A stretch of DNA of 64,000 bases from Halonatronomonas sp051745085 (GCA_051745085.1 JBNJDR010000003.1:1-64000); one strand, 5' to 3'. Counted from the first letter of the stretch, positions 40,575-49,755 are shown. Notes: a model not told the origin generated them from the letters alone. Numbers and translations: made by a program.

Positions 40575-41795
40575 AATTTAGATGAACAAATTAAAGTTTT
40601 AATGCAAGGTACAGCCGATGTAATTACAGAAGAAGACCTTAAAGAAAGATTGGCAGAAGCAGAAAAAGAAGAACGTCCCTTGAAAGTTAAGTTAGGACTT
40701 GATCCTTCTGCCCCAGACATTCACCTCGGCCATACTGTCGTTTTAAATAAACTCAAACAGTTTCAAGATTTCGGTCACGAAGTACATTTAATTATTGGGG
40801 ATTACACCGGAATGATCGGAGATCCTACCGGTAAATCAGAAACAAGAAACCAACTAACCGAAGAAGAAGTAAAAGAAAATGCTAAAACTTATCAAGAACA
40901 ATTTGCCCGGGTACTGGATCCTGATAAAACGGTTCTTCATTTTAATAGCGAATGGTTAGCTAAATTAAAGTTAAAAGATATCATAAATTTATCATCGAAA
41001 ATAACAGTTGCTCGGATGCTGGAAAGAGATGATTTTTCTAAACGCATGCAGGAGAACAAGCCTATCTCTATTCATGAGTTCTTTTATCCGCTTATGCAGG
41101 GATATGACTCTATTGCCTTAGAGGCAGATGTAGAACTAGGAGGTACTGATCAGAGGTTTAATCTTTTAGTGGGGAGGAGACTGCAGCGGGAATATGACCA
41201 GCACCCTCAGGTAATAATGATGATGCCTTTATTAGAGGGTTTAGATGGCCACCAAAAGATGAGCAAGAGTTTAGATAATTATATTGGTGTAGATGAAGAC
41301 CCGGTGACCATGTATGGGAAAGTTATGTCGCTGCCGGATGAATTAATAGCCAGGTATTTCGAGCTGATAACAGATATAAAGCCGGCTAGATTAGAAGAAA
41401 TAAATAGACAGCTAGCCGAGGCGGAGACCAACCCAATGGAGCTTAAAAAAGAACTGGCTAGTTGGATCGTAACTCGGTTTCATGGTCATGCTGCTGCGGA
41501 CGAGGCTGCTCAGGAATTTTCTCGGGTGTTTTCTGAAGGCAAAGTGCCTGAAGAAATGCCAGAGATAGTAATTCCAGCGGAAGAATTAGAAGAAGGCAAG
41601 TTATGGATAGTGAAATTAATAGCGGCTACTGGGCTGGTAGATAGTAATAGTGAAGCTAGACGGATGATCAAGCAGGGAGCCGTAACTATCGATGATGAGA
41701 AGATAGAAAAAATCAACCTGGATATACCTGTCGAGGATGGGATGATAATAAATATTGGCAAACGCCGTTATGCGAGAATTAGGAAGGAGAATTAA
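40572..41795 (+). CDS. tyrS: Tyrosine--tRNA ligase
   Basis: A class I synthetase, 407 residues from ATG 40572 (MNLDEQIKVLMQGTADVITE). The HIGH-like motif is in PSAPDIHLGHTVVLNKL, the tyrosine pocket in GYDSIALEADVELGGTDQRFN, and KMSKS in DGHQKMSKSLDNYIG. A C-terminal S4 domain (about 340-405: SNSEARRMIKQGAVTIDDEK) binds tRNA. It is of the type with a short CP1. The frame continues upstream to TTG 40518, but that would place a hairpin in the coding region and does not fit the family. alaS follows after 3 bp. Confidence 0.96.
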   Translation: MNLDEQIKVLMQGTADVITEEDLKERLAEAEKEERPLKVKLGLDPSAPDIHLGHTVVLNKLKQFQDFGHEVHLIIGDYTGMIGDPTGKSETRNQLTEEEVKENAKTYQEQFARVLDPDKTVLHFNSEWLAKLKLKDIINLSSKITVARMLERDDFSKRMQENKPISIHEFFYPLMQGYDSIALEADVELGGTDQRFNLLVGRRLQREYDQHPQVIMMMPLLEGLDGHQKMSKSLDNYIGVDEDPVTMYGKVMSLPDELIARYFELITDIKPARLEEINRQLAEAETNPMELKKELASWIVTRFHGHAAADEAAQEFSRVFSEGKVPEEMPEIVIPAEELEEGKLWIVKLIAATGLVDSNSEARRMIKQGAVTIDDEKIEKINLDIPVEDGMIINIGKRRYARIRKEN

Positions 41796-41798
41796 AGC

Positions 41799-44441
41799 AT
41801 GTTAACTGATGAAATACGTCGCTCTTATTTAGATTTTTTTAAAAGTAAAGATCATCTAGTAGTAGATAGTGCACCTTTAATTCCTCAGAATGACCCTTCA
41901 TTACTCTGGATTAACGCGGGTATGACTCCTTTTAAACCATATTTTAATGGTAGCAAGGAACCGCCCCGGACTAGAATGGCTTCAAGTCAGAAATGTATCC
42001 GGACCAATGACATAGAAAATGTAGGGAAAACAGCTCGGCATCATACCTTCTTTGAAATGCTTGGCAATTTTTCGTTTGGAGATTACTTTAAAGAAGAAGC
42101 AATAGCCTGGGCCTGGGAATATGTGACTAACGAGTTGAACCTACCAGAGGAACGTTTGATTATTACAATTTTTAAAGATGATGATGAAGCCTTTGATATC
42201 TGGCATAAGCAGGTCGGTCTACCCGAAAGCAAGATTGTTCGAATGGGGAAAAAAGAAAATTTTTGGCAGATAGGAACAGGGCCCTGCGGTCCTTGCTCTG
42301 AAATCCATATTGATCGTGGCTCTGAGTTCGGCACTGGCCCCGAGGATGTACTCGGTGGAGAAGGGGATAGATATTTAGAGTTGTGGAATCTTGTTTTTAC
42401 TCAGTACGATTATACTGAGGAAGGTGAATATGTAGAACTTCCTCAGAAAAATATAGATACAGGTATGGGGCTGGAAAGAACAGCTTCAGTCTTACAGGGA
42501 ACAAAATCGAACTATGAGATAGATATTATTTATCCCCTTATCAAAGAGGTAGAAGAGAAAACAAGGCAAAAATATCGAGTAAATTCAGGGGATATTAATC
42601 CTCATCGAGTTATAGCCGACCATATCCGGGGAGTTACTATGGCTATATTTGATGGTGCTTTTCCTTCCAATGAGGGGCGCGGTTATGTTATCAGAAGGTT
42701 AATAAGAAGAGCAGTCAGATATGGTCAGAAGTTAGGATTAAAAGGGCCATTTATGTATGGTCTGGTTGAAAATGTTAATAATTTGATGGCAGGAGGTTAT
42801 CCTGAACTTCCTCAAAGGCAGGAACATGTAGAACACGTAATTAAATCAGAAGAAGAAAGATTTTTACAAACCTTAGATCAGGGCATGGAAATTGTTGAAG
42901 AAATCAAAAGAGAAATGAAAGCAGCAGGGAGTCAGAAATTATCAGGTGAAAAAGCTTTTAAGTTATATGATACTTACGGCTTCCCGCTTGATTTGACTGA
43001 AGATATTATGGAAGAAGCAGGATTTGAAGTAGATAAAGCAGGTTTTAAAGAAGAGATGGAAAAACAGAGAACTAGAGCTAGACAGGCTCGAGAAGATATT
43101 AGCTTTGCTGGAGACAGCCAGGGTCTTTATGAAACAGTAGCTAATAAATTAGCGCAAAATGAAGAGGATACTTCAGATTTTATTGGTTATCATAATCTAA
43201 AAACCTCAGCAAAAATACAGGCCATAGTACACCAGGGTGAACAGGTGGAAAGCTTACAGGCAGGGCAGCAGGGTCAAGTTATTTTTGATGTGACACCCTT
43301 TTATGCAGAAAGTGGTGGACAAATCGGTGATAAAGGGGTTATTCAAGCAGAAAATGGAAATATGAAAGCCGAGGTTATCGATGTAAAAGAACAGGATGGC
43401 TTAATTCTTCATCAAGTAAAGCAGAAAACAGGTGAACTGCAGGTGGGCACCAGGGTTAATTTGAAGGTGAATAGCGACTTAAGAAATTCAACAGCGCGCA
43501 ACCATACTGCCACGCATTTACTTCATCAGGCATTGATGAACCAACTGGGGGATCATGTTAATCAGTCAGGTTCTTTGGTAACTCCAGATAGATTGAGATT
43601 TGATTTTACCCACTTTGAAGGCTTAAGTTTTCAAGAGTTACGTTCAATTGAGCGGGAGATCAACCGCAAGATCATAGAAAATATGGATGTTACAACGACA
43701 GAAACATCTTTAGAAGAAGCGAAAAAGATGGGAGCTCAGGCTTTATTTAGTGAGAAGTACGGGCATCAGGTTCGGGTGGTTAAATCAGGTGATTACAGTA
43801 TAGAATTATGTGGAGGGACTCACGTTCAGGCTACTGGAGAGATTGGGTTATTTAAGATTCTCCAGGAGAGCAGCATCGCAGCTGGAATTCGCAGGATAGA
43901 AGCCGTAACTGGCTTAGCTGCTCTGGATTACGTAGAAGATCAAGAAGATATAATTAGTGAGGCGGCTGAACAATTAAAAACCCGTCCAGAAGAATTACTA
44001 TCAAAAATTGAAGGTCTTCAGGCAGCCAACAAAGACTTAAAACGTCAACTCAAATCACTGCAGGATAAACTTGCAGACAGTAAGGCAGAAGATTTAACTG
44101 ATAAAATAGAGACTATAAATGGAATTAAAACAGTGATAACTGAAGTTGAAAATATTGATCAGGATGGGTTAAGGACCTTAAGTGATGAGTTAATATCAGA
44201 AATTGGGAGTGGTCTCGTTCTGCTTGCTCAAAGAGACGAGAATAAAGTAGTATTTGTTGCGAAAATTAGTCCAGATTTAGTAAAACAGGGATTGCACGCC
44301 GGGAAGTTAGTAGGAGAAGTTGCTAGAATCACCGGCGGTGGTGGCGGCGGGCGACCCGATATGGCTCAAGCAGGTGGTAGTCAGCCAGAAAAATTGCCTG
44401 AGGCTTTAGAGAGAGCTAGAGAAATCATTGCTGCAAAATAA
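41799..44441 (+). CDS. alaS: Alanine--tRNA ligase
   Basis: An 880-residue class II synthetase. The N-terminal catalytic core starts TDEIRRSYLDFFKSKDH and has PQNDPSLLWINAGMTPFKP and motif VIADHIRGVTMAIFDGAFPSN. The editing domain carries HTATHLLH and CGGTHV (zinc/editing residues). The C-terminal C-Ala domain has the glycine loop GGGGGGRPDMAQAGG. ATG 41799 follows AAGGAG, overlapping the end of tyrS regulation. ireB follows after 20 bp, as in most firmicutes. Confidence 0.98.
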   Translation: MLTDEIRRSYLDFFKSKDHLVVDSAPLIPQNDPSLLWINAGMTPFKPYFNGSKEPPRTRMASSQKCIRTNDIENVGKTARHHTFFEMLGNFSFGDYFKEEAIAWAWEYVTNELNLPEERLIITIFKDDDEAFDIWHKQVGLPESKIVRMGKKENFWQIGTGPCGPCSEIHIDRGSEFGTGPEDVLGGEGDRYLELWNLVFTQYDYTEEGEYVELPQKNIDTGMGLERTASVLQGTKSNYEIDIIYPLIKEVEEKTRQKYRVNSGDINPHRVIADHIRGVTMAIFDGAFPSNEGRGYVIRRLIRRAVRYGQKLGLKGPFMYGLVENVNNLMAGGYPELPQRQEHVEHVIKSEEERFLQTLDQGMEIVEEIKREMKAAGSQKLSGEKAFKLYDTYGFPLDLTEDIMEEAGFEVDKAGFKEEMEKQRTRARQAREDISFAGDSQGLYETVANKLAQNEEDTSDFIGYHNLKTSAKIQAIVHQGEQVESLQAGQQGQVIFDVTPFYAESGGQIGDKGVIQAENGNMKAEVIDVKEQDGLILHQVKQKTGELQVGTRVNLKVNSDLRNSTARNHTATHLLHQALMNQLGDHVNQSGSLVTPDRLRFDFTHFEGLSFQELRSIEREINRKIIENMDVTTTETSLEEAKKMGAQALFSEKYGHQVRVVKSGDYSIELCGGTHVQATGEIGLFKILQESSIAAGIRRIEAVTGLAALDYVEDQEDIISEAAEQLKTRPEELLSKIEGLQAANKDLKRQLKSLQDKLADSKAEDLTDKIETINGIKTVITEVENIDQDGLRTLSDELISEIGSGLVLLAQRDENKVVFVAKISPDLVKQGLHAGKLVGEVARITGGGGGGRPDMAQAGGSQPEKLPEALERAREIIAAK

Positions 44442-44462
44442 TATCTTCAGGGAAGTGATTTG

Positions 44463-44729
44463 ATGTCAGATAATAATAAATATCATGAACAGACGGTCAA
44501 ATTTGATTTTGATTTAAATGAAGATGTAAGCGAAGCAGGGTATATTTTAAAGCGAGTTTATTATGCTTTGGAAGAGAAAGGATATAATCCGGTCAATCAA
44601 ATTGTCGGTTATTTAACTTCAGGAGATCCGGCTTATATTACAAGTTATAAAGATGCCCGAACTATGATTAGAACAGTAGAACGAGATGATATTTTGGAAG
44701 AATTAATTACCAGTTATTTAAACAATTAA
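44463..44729 (+). CDS. ireB: IreB family regulatory phosphoprotein
   Basis: An 88-residue UPF0297/YrzL protein. The signature is TVKFDFDLNEDVSEAGYILK followed by VYYALEEKGYNPVNQIVGYL and SGDPAYITSYKDAR. In Enterococcus IreB is a substrate of the PASTA kinase IreK and affects cephalosporin tolerance. The start is ATG 44463 (site GGGAAG). Its position after alaS and before ruvX is the standard firmicute order. Confidence 0.95.
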   Translation: MSDNNKYHEQTVKFDFDLNEDVSEAGYILKRVYYALEEKGYNPVNQIVGYLTSGDPAYITSYKDARTMIRTVERDDILEELITSYLNN

Positions 44730-44741
44730 ATAATTATTTAG

Positions 44742-44778
44742 ATAAGGCAAAGGCGGGGAAACCCCGCCTTTGCCTTAT
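44742..44778 (+). repeat. Perfect 17-bp inverted repeat
   Basis: A 17-bp stem (44742-44758 with 44762-44778), core AAGGCAAAGGCGGGG, with loop AAA. No U-run follows on the plus strand. It may end tyrS-alaS-ireB transcripts or protect their 3' ends; the promoter of ruvX starts just after it. Confidence 0.6.
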
Positions 44779-44784
44779 AATAAC

Positions 44785-44813
44785 TTGCAAATTCAAAGCT
44801 GCAAAGGTATAAT
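44785..44813 (+). promoter_or_regulatory. Promoter for ruvX-mltG
   Basis: TTGCAA (44785-44790), 17-bp spacer, TATAAT (44808-44813). Confidence 0.75.
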
Positions 44814-44864
44814 GTATTATTAGGATGTTATGTTTAATATTCGAGCTGGATTTAGGAGGAAATA

Positions 44865-45281
44865 ATGCGTATTTTAGCAGTAGACTACGGGCAAAAAAGG
44901 GTGGGTCTAGCTATAAGTGATCCTTTAGGGATAACTGCTCAACCTTTGTTGACTTTAAAGATAGAAGGAAAAGAAGATTTTATTGCTCAATTAGAAGATA
45001 TAATAGCAGAGTACAAGGTTGAAGAGATAGTTATTGGTTTACCCCTGCATATGAATGGGACTTCAGGAGCAAGAGCAGCAATCAGTTATGAGATAGCAGA
45101 ATTAATCAAAGATAAATACCATTTGCCAGTTCACCTGCAGGACGAGAGGTTAAGCAGCGTAGAAGTAGAAAAAGTAATGTTATCTGGAGATCTAAGCAGG
45201 GCAAAAAGAAAAGCCCGCAGGGATAAATTAGCTGCTTCTTTAATCTTAAGGAGTTATTTAGCTAATAGACAGAGGAGGTAA
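44865..45281 (+). CDS. ruvX: Putative Holliday junction resolvase RuvX/YqgF
   Basis: A 138-residue RNase H-fold nuclease. Acidic active-site motifs: AVDYGQKRVGLAISDPLG (first Asp), EEIVIGLPLHMNG, QDERLSSVEVEKV and the C-terminal KARRDKLAASLILRSYL with Asp. In E. coli YqgF is needed for 16S rRNA maturation; a junction-resolving role is also proposed. ATG 44865 has TAGGAGG upstream. Confidence 0.95.
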   Translation: MRILAVDYGQKRVGLAISDPLGITAQPLLTLKIEGKEDFIAQLEDIIAEYKVEEIVIGLPLHMNGTSGARAAISYEIAELIKDKYHLPVHLQDERLSSVEVEKVMLSGDLSRAKRKARRDKLAASLILRSYLANRQRR

Positions 45282-45292
45282 TTAAAGTAGCG

Positions 45293-45571
45293 ATGGACGA
45301 AAATAAAGATGGTTCTTATTGGTATGATACTGATAATAAAGAATTAGTCTTAATCGAAGATGATAAAGAATACCGCTTCTATTTACTGGATAAATTTAAT
45401 TTTGAAGGCAATGAATACTGTGTTCTATCATCTTCTGAAGAAGAAAGTGCTGATGACACGTTATTAATGAAAATTATAGAAGAAGATGATCAGGATACCT
45501 TAGCTGTAATAGAAGACGATAGCGAATTTGAAAAAGTTTCAAAGTATTATTATTATGATTATGAGGAATAA
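45293..45571 (+). CDS. DUF1292 family protein (YrzB-like)
   Basis: A 92-residue acidic protein: KELVLIEDDKEYRFYLLDKF and CVLSSSEEESADDTLLMKI, typical of DUF1292. The C-terminus is rich in Tyr and Asp (SKYYYYDYEE). No catalytic residues can be named. The ribosome site GAGGAGG is 14 bp before ATG 45293, slightly long. It stands between ruvX and mltG as in Bacillus (yrzB). Confidence 0.88.
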   Translation: MDENKDGSYWYDTDNKELVLIEDDKEYRFYLLDKFNFEGNEYCVLSSSEEESADDTLLMKIIEEDDQDTLAVIEDDSEFEKVSKYYYYDYEE

Positions 45572-45589
45572 ATATTGGAGGCATAACCC

Positions 45590-46573
45590 TTGAAAAAATC
45601 TGGGATAATACTTTTTTTGCTTATTATTATAATAGCTGGTATAATCTTAACGATTGATTATTTAATGGAGCCAGTAAATCCAGAAGATCCTGAATTATTA
45701 GTGGTATCTAGAGGAAGTTCAGTTAGAAATATCGGGAGAAAATTAGAAGAAGAAGGCTGGATTAAATCTCGAAAAATTTTTGAGTTATATGTATTAATTT
45801 TTGATTATCAAGGACAACTTCAAGCTGGCACTTATGAGTTTGAACCTGGTGATGACGTTAAGCAGATAGTAGATAAGTTAGTTCAGGGTGATGTAGCTAA
45901 TTACAGCCTTACCATTCCAGAAGGCTTTACAGTTGAAGAAATTATAATACGAATTACTGCTACTGGTCTTTATCAAAGGGACGAACTTGAAACAGCCTTA
46001 CAGGCTTCAAGGTTAGAGAGAGATTATATGCCTGAACAAGAAGATGTAAAATGGAAGCTAGAAGGTTTTCTCTATCCTGATACCTATACTTTTGAATATG
46101 GTATTGAGCCGATTGAGATCTTTAATGCGATGCTCTCTCGTTTTGAAAATAGATGGTTAGAGGATCTGCAAGAGGTGAACATGGATTATTCGATTAATGA
46201 ATTAGTTACAATAGCTTCTATGGTCGAAAAAGAAGCCAGGCTGGAAGAAGAAATGAATTTGATTTCAGGGGTAATATATAATAGATTAAATAGACAGATG
46301 GCCCTTCAGCTGGATGCTACAGTACAGTATGCTTTACCAGCTAGAGTAGAGAGGGTATTTTATAATCATTTAGAATTGGAATCACCTTATAATACTTATA
46401 GGGTGACTGGTTTACCTCCTGGACCTATTGCTAATCCAGGCAGCCAGGCTCTTACTGCTACCGTTAATCCTGAGGATTCTGATTATCTTTTTTATTTTGC
46501 TAGATCTGATGGGAGTCATGTTTTTTCGGAAACGTACGAAGAGCATCTGCGGCGGCAGAGAGAGCTGCGTTAA
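45590..46573 (+). CDS. mltG: Endolytic transglycosylase MltG
   Basis: A membrane-anchored lytic transglycosylase that cuts nascent glycan strands. The 327-residue protein has one N-terminal membrane helix (about 5-25), a LysM-like segment (LLVVSRGSSVRNIGRKLEEE) and the YceG domain with EGFLYPDTYTF, TIASMVEKEAR (catalytic Glu), LDATVQYAL and TGLPPGPIANPG. TTG 45590 follows TTGGAGG. Position beside ruvX is conserved. Confidence 0.95.
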   Translation: MKKSGIILFLLIIIIAGIILTIDYLMEPVNPEDPELLVVSRGSSVRNIGRKLEEEGWIKSRKIFELYVLIFDYQGQLQAGTYEFEPGDDVKQIVDKLVQGDVANYSLTIPEGFTVEEIIIRITATGLYQRDELETALQASRLERDYMPEQEDVKWKLEGFLYPDTYTFEYGIEPIEIFNAMLSRFENRWLEDLQEVNMDYSINELVTIASMVEKEARLEEEMNLISGVIYNRLNRQMALQLDATVQYALPARVERVFYNHLELESPYNTYRVTGLPPGPIANPGSQALTATVNPEDSDYLFYFARSDGSHVFSETYEEHLRRQRELR

Positions 46574-46588
46574 TTTTGAGGAGGTTTT

Positions 46589-47824
46589 ATGATGAAAATT
46601 CCTGAGTTGCTTGCTCCTGCAGGTAATTTAGAAAAGTTGAAGATCGCTATAGATTATGGAGCAGATGCCGTTTATTGTGCTGGCAAAAGTTTAGGTTTAA
46701 GAGCAAAAGCAGATAATTTTAGCAGAGATGAATTAAGAGAAGCAGTTAATTATGCCCATCAGAGGGGAAAAAAAGTTTATTTAACTTTAAATATTATAGC
46801 CCACAATCAAGATATTGAGCAAGTTTATGATTATCTGGATTTTATTTCCGAAATTAATATAGATGCCCTTATTGTTTCTGATCCCGGAATATTGTATATT
46901 ATAAAAGAAAAAAATATTAATACCCCCATTCATTTAAGCACACAAGCAAATACGGTTAATTGGGCAGCCGTAAAATTTTGGGAAGAATTTGGGGTCGAAA
47001 GAATTATATTAGCTCGAGAATTAGCTTTAGAAGAGATCATGGAGATTAGAAACAAAACTGATATGGAATTAGAAAGTTTTGTTCATGGAGCTATGTGCAT
47101 ATCTTATTCAGGCCGCTGCTTACTCAGTAATTATATGACTGGAAGAGATGCTAATAGAGGTAATTGTGCTCAACCCTGTCGGTGGAAATATAAGTTAGTT
47201 GAAGAAAAAAGACCGGGCCAGTACTGGACTATCTCTGATGATGACACAGGCAGTTATATCATGAACTCAAAGGATTTAAACTTAATCGGCCATCTGCCTG
47301 CCCTGGTTAATGCTGGTCTTGATTCTTTAAAAATTGAAGGTAGAATGAAAAGTGTTCATTATGTGGCAACTGTAACTGGAGTTTACAGAAAAGCATTGGA
47401 TAATCTAAAGCTTACTGGTGAAAAATATAATTTGGATCCAGGTTTGGCGGATAACTTACTCAAAATTAGTCATCGTCCTTATACCACAGGCTTTTATTTT
47501 AATAGTCCTGGATCTCAAGCCCAAAACTATTTAGATTCATCTTATATAAGAGACTATAAATATTTAGGTATTGTTAAAGGGTATTTGCCTGAACAGAATC
47601 AAGCCATAGTTAAAGTGAAAAATAAAATTAAAACCGGTGAACAAGTTGAATTTTTTGGGCCTGGTGCTGACACCTTCAGTCAGAGAATTAATAAGATTTT
47701 TGCTGTAGACGGAGAAGAAATACTTCAGGCAAAACATCCAGAAAGTATAGTAAAAATAAATGTGACTCGAGAAATTGGAGAAAATTATATTATTCGCAGG
47801 AGGATACCAGATGAGACTAAATGA
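46589..47824 (+). CDS. U32 family protein (tRNA hydroxylation type, TrhP/YrrN-O-like)
   Basis: A 411-residue U32 protein. The N-terminus, PELLAPAGNLEKLKIAIDYG, and the family signature ESFVHGAMCISYSGRCLLS are clear, followed by CAQPCRWKY; these cysteines bind an Fe-S cluster in the tRNA-hydroxylating members. In Bacillus the two U32 genes yrrN-yrrO lie in the same region after mltG and make 5-hydroxyuridine in tRNA. Here only one is present. The old name collagenase/protease is unlikely to be right. ATG 46589 or 46592 follows GAGGAGG. Confidence 0.9.
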   Translation: MMKIPELLAPAGNLEKLKIAIDYGADAVYCAGKSLGLRAKADNFSRDELREAVNYAHQRGKKVYLTLNIIAHNQDIEQVYDYLDFISEINIDALIVSDPGILYIIKEKNINTPIHLSTQANTVNWAAVKFWEEFGVERIILARELALEEIMEIRNKTDMELESFVHGAMCISYSGRCLLSNYMTGRDANRGNCAQPCRWKYKLVEEKRPGQYWTISDDDTGSYIMNSKDLNLIGHLPALVNAGLDSLKIEGRMKSVHYVATVTGVYRKALDNLKLTGEKYNLDPGLADNLLKISHRPYTTGFYFNSPGSQAQNYLDSSYIRDYKYLGIVKGYLPEQNQAIVKVKNKIKTGEQVEFFGPGADTFSQRINKIFAVDGEEILQAKHPESIVKINVTREIGENYIIRRRIPDETK

Positions 47825-48056
47825 TACCTATCAAATGAAAGTTGAGATACCTCCTGAGGAAGTTGTTTATGTAGATATGGTCTTTAAATCTCATGAAGGT
47901 ATCGCAATGCTTAAATTAGATCAAAAAAATGAAGGTTTGATTAAATTGGATTATACTCCGGGGACACGAGAGACTGTACTGGAAGTATTAGAAGCTCTCA
48001 AATTAGAATTTGAGTTGGAAATCGTGAAGGATGATTATGTTGAGCATGATAGGTAG
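47811..48056 (+). CDS. DUF4911-like small protein
   Basis: An 81-residue protein starting at ATG 47811 (site CAGGAGG), overlapping the U32 gene by 14 bp. Sequence YQMKVEIPPEEVVYVDMVFK then HEGIAMLKLD and GTRETVLEVLEALKLEFELE resembles DUF4911, which sits beside U32 genes in clostridia. It has an alternating strand-helix pattern and no membrane segment. Function unknown. Confidence 0.65.
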   Translation: MRLNDTYQMKVEIPPEEVVYVDMVFKSHEGIAMLKLDQKNEGLIKLDYTPGTRETVLEVLEALKLEFELEIVKDDYVEHDR

Positions 48057-48079
48057 GATAATGATATGGAGTTGATTTG

Positions 48080-48601
48080 ATGATAAGCCGTTTCCGGGAA
48101 TTATTTCAACCAGATTTTCATTTACAGCGTATAAATGATATTGATTTAGCTAGGCTAAAAAGTCGGGGGATTAAAGGATTAATAATCGATATAGATAATA
48201 CCATAATGCCTTATTCTGAGACGCAATTGGATGATAACGTTTCTGTCTGGGTCAATAGAGCAAAAGAATTAGAATTTAAAATAACTTTTGTTTCTAATAC
48301 TTTACCTGATCGAGCAGAAAAAGTTGAAGACTATTTTGATTTACTTGCTTATGGTTATTCTGGCAAACCGTTTACTAAAGCATTTAAAAGAGCCTTAGCT
48401 GACATGAAAGTAGCAAATAACCAAATCGCAGTGATTGGAGACCAAATATTTACGGACGTTTTAGGTGGAAACAGAGCAGGTTTTTTAACAATTTTAGTTG
48501 AACCTTTAGAAAGCAAAGACTTTATTTTAACTACTATTTTTAGGTTGTTGGAGAAGCTGTTTTATGATAGAGTTTGTGGTTTAGGGGAAAGGAGTTTTTA
48601 A
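48080..48601 (+). CDS. yqeG: YqeG family HAD-IIIA phosphatase
   Basis: A 173-residue HAD phosphatase. Motif I is LIIDIDNTIMPYSE (nucleophile Asp and acid Asp), motif II TFVSNT, motif III around SGKPFTKAFKRAL and motif IV IAVIGDQIFTDVLGGNRAG. It is related to mitochondrial phosphatidylglycerophosphate phosphatase (PGPP1/GEP4), so a lipid phosphate is one candidate substrate. The start is ATG 48080 or TTG 48077 after TGGAGTTGA. Confidence 0.93.
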   Translation: MISRFRELFQPDFHLQRINDIDLARLKSRGIKGLIIDIDNTIMPYSETQLDDNVSVWVNRAKELEFKITFVSNTLPDRAEKVEDYFDLLAYGYSGKPFTKAFKRALADMKVANNQIAVIGDQIFTDVLGGNRAGFLTILVEPLESKDFILTTIFRLLEKLFYDRVCGLGERSF

Positions 48602-48603
48602 TT

Positions 48604-49299
48604 ATGATACAAATTAGTTCAAAATATATTGTGAGTATCTTTGTTATGTTTTTATTATTTAGTTTTTTATTAGAGGTTGATTTAGGGGCTGAACAAGCTT
48701 TAATATTTGGCGAGAGAAGCTTACAGCCGGGGGATGAAGGTGCTGATGTAGCAATTCTGCAGAGGAAATTAGATGAGTTAGGTTATTATCATGGGAGGGT
48801 AGACGGACTATATGGAGCAAATACTGAATCGGCAGTAGTGAAGTTCCAGCAGGATGAAGGTCTTGCTGCTACAGGTATTTTTGATTCTAATTCCTTTGCT
48901 GCTCTTCCAGAAACAGGAACAATATCCAGTATTATTCAGGTTTCCCAAGACGACATCATGCTGTTAGCAAGAATTATATATGCGGAAGCACGAGGTGAAT
49001 CAAATAAGGGCAAAGTAGCTGTGGGGGCAGTGATATTAAATAGGGTAGCAGATAATCGTTTCCCAAACACGCTCAGAGAAGTAATCGTTGAGGAAGGCCA
49101 ATTTAGTTCATTATTTGATGGCCAAGCTAATTTATATCCAGATGAAGAGGCGATTGCAGCAGCAAAAGCAGCTTTATTGGGTTATGATCCTACGTATCAG
49201 TCGATATTTTTCTATAATCCTGGAATTGCGACTAACCTTGCCTGGATTTCAAATCGACCTGTAGTTAAAAGAATTGGAGGGCATGTATTTGCTCAATAA
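48604..49299 (+). CDS. SleB/CwlJ-like cell wall hydrolase with peptidoglycan-binding domain
   Basis: A 231-residue secreted or membrane-anchored enzyme: N-terminal signal/hydrophobic helix (about 8-28), peptidoglycan-binding-1 domain (about 43-100: GDEGADVAILQRKLDELGYY, YGANTESAVVKFQQ), then the Hydrolase-2 domain with catalytic Glu in LARIIYAEARGE and VAVGAVILNRV, ending in the Tyr/Asn motif FFYNPGIATN. This is the germination enzyme layout, but many non-spore clostridia use it for vegetative wall turnover. ATG 48604 follows AAAGGAG. Confidence 0.9.
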   Translation: MIQISSKYIVSIFVMFLLFSFLLEVDLGAEQALIFGERSLQPGDEGADVAILQRKLDELGYYHGRVDGLYGANTESAVVKFQQDEGLAATGIFDSNSFAALPETGTISSIIQVSQDDIMLLARIIYAEARGESNKGKVAVGAVILNRVADNRFPNTLREVIVEEGQFSSLFDGQANLYPDEEAIAAAKAALLGYDPTYQSIFFYNPGIATNLAWISNRPVVKRIGGHVFAQ

Positions 49300-49301
49300 A
49301 A

Positions 49302-49329
49302 AAACAGCACCAGGGCCCTGGTGCTGTTT
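49302..49329 (+). terminator. Bidirectional terminator (perfect palindrome)
   Basis: AAACAGCACCAGGG pairs with CCCTGGTGCTGTTT, 28 bp in all, lying between the hydrolase (plus) and abrB (minus) with A-runs and T-runs on both sides. Confidence 0.88.
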
Positions 49330-49346
49330 AAATGAGGATTTGAATT

Positions 49347-49592
49347 TTATAGTTCTGCTTTCATTTTATCAAGACAGGCTTTACAGATAATCCTATCTTC
49401 AAAATCAGATGTCTGTTTAGCACTGCCACAAAAAATACAGGCAGGAACATATTTTTTCAAAACAATCTTATCCCCTTCGACAAAAATCTCCATCGGGTCT
49501 TTTTTGTCTATGTTCATAGTCTTTCTAAGTTCAATTGGTATCACCATTCGGCCTAAGTCGTCAACTTTCCTCACAATTCCAGTTGATTTCAT
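49347..49592 (-). CDS. abrB: AbrB/SpoVT family transition regulator
   Basis: An 81-residue DNA-binding protein. The N-terminal swapped-hairpin domain is intact: MKSTGIVRKVDDLGRMVIPI, ELRKTMNIDKKDPMEIFV. The C-terminal part has CIFCGSAKQ and CKAC, a small zinc-ribbon-like cysteine set found in many clostridial AbrB proteins. Targets are not known. The minus-strand ATG follows TTAGGAGG and the gene has a near-consensus promoter. It shares its 160-bp upstream region with the Fur-family gene. Confidence 0.93.
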   Translation of the reverse strand: MKSTGIVRKVDDLGRMVIPIELRKTMNIDKKDPMEIFVEGDKIVLKKYVPACIFCGSAKQTSDFEDRIICKACLDKMKAEL

Positions 49593-49651
49593 CTGTTTTC
49601 CTCCTAAATAAGTAAATTGAAAACATAATTCGACAAAATGTTTCTAATTCA

Positions 49652-49680
49652 TTATAATATTTATTGAGAAAATAGTCAAT
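49652..49680 (-). promoter_or_regulatory. Promoter of abrB
   Basis: Minus strand: TTGACT (49680-49675), 17-bp spacer, TATAAT (49657-49652). Between this and the gene lies an imperfect inverted repeat (AAAACAT...ATGTTTCT, about 49621-49643), a possible auto-operator. Confidence 0.85.
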
Positions 49681-49755
49681 ATATATTTAAGTAAATATTA
49701 AAAAAATAACTATAATTTACTATTGGCAATTTTTATGTTAAAGGAGTTGATTAAT

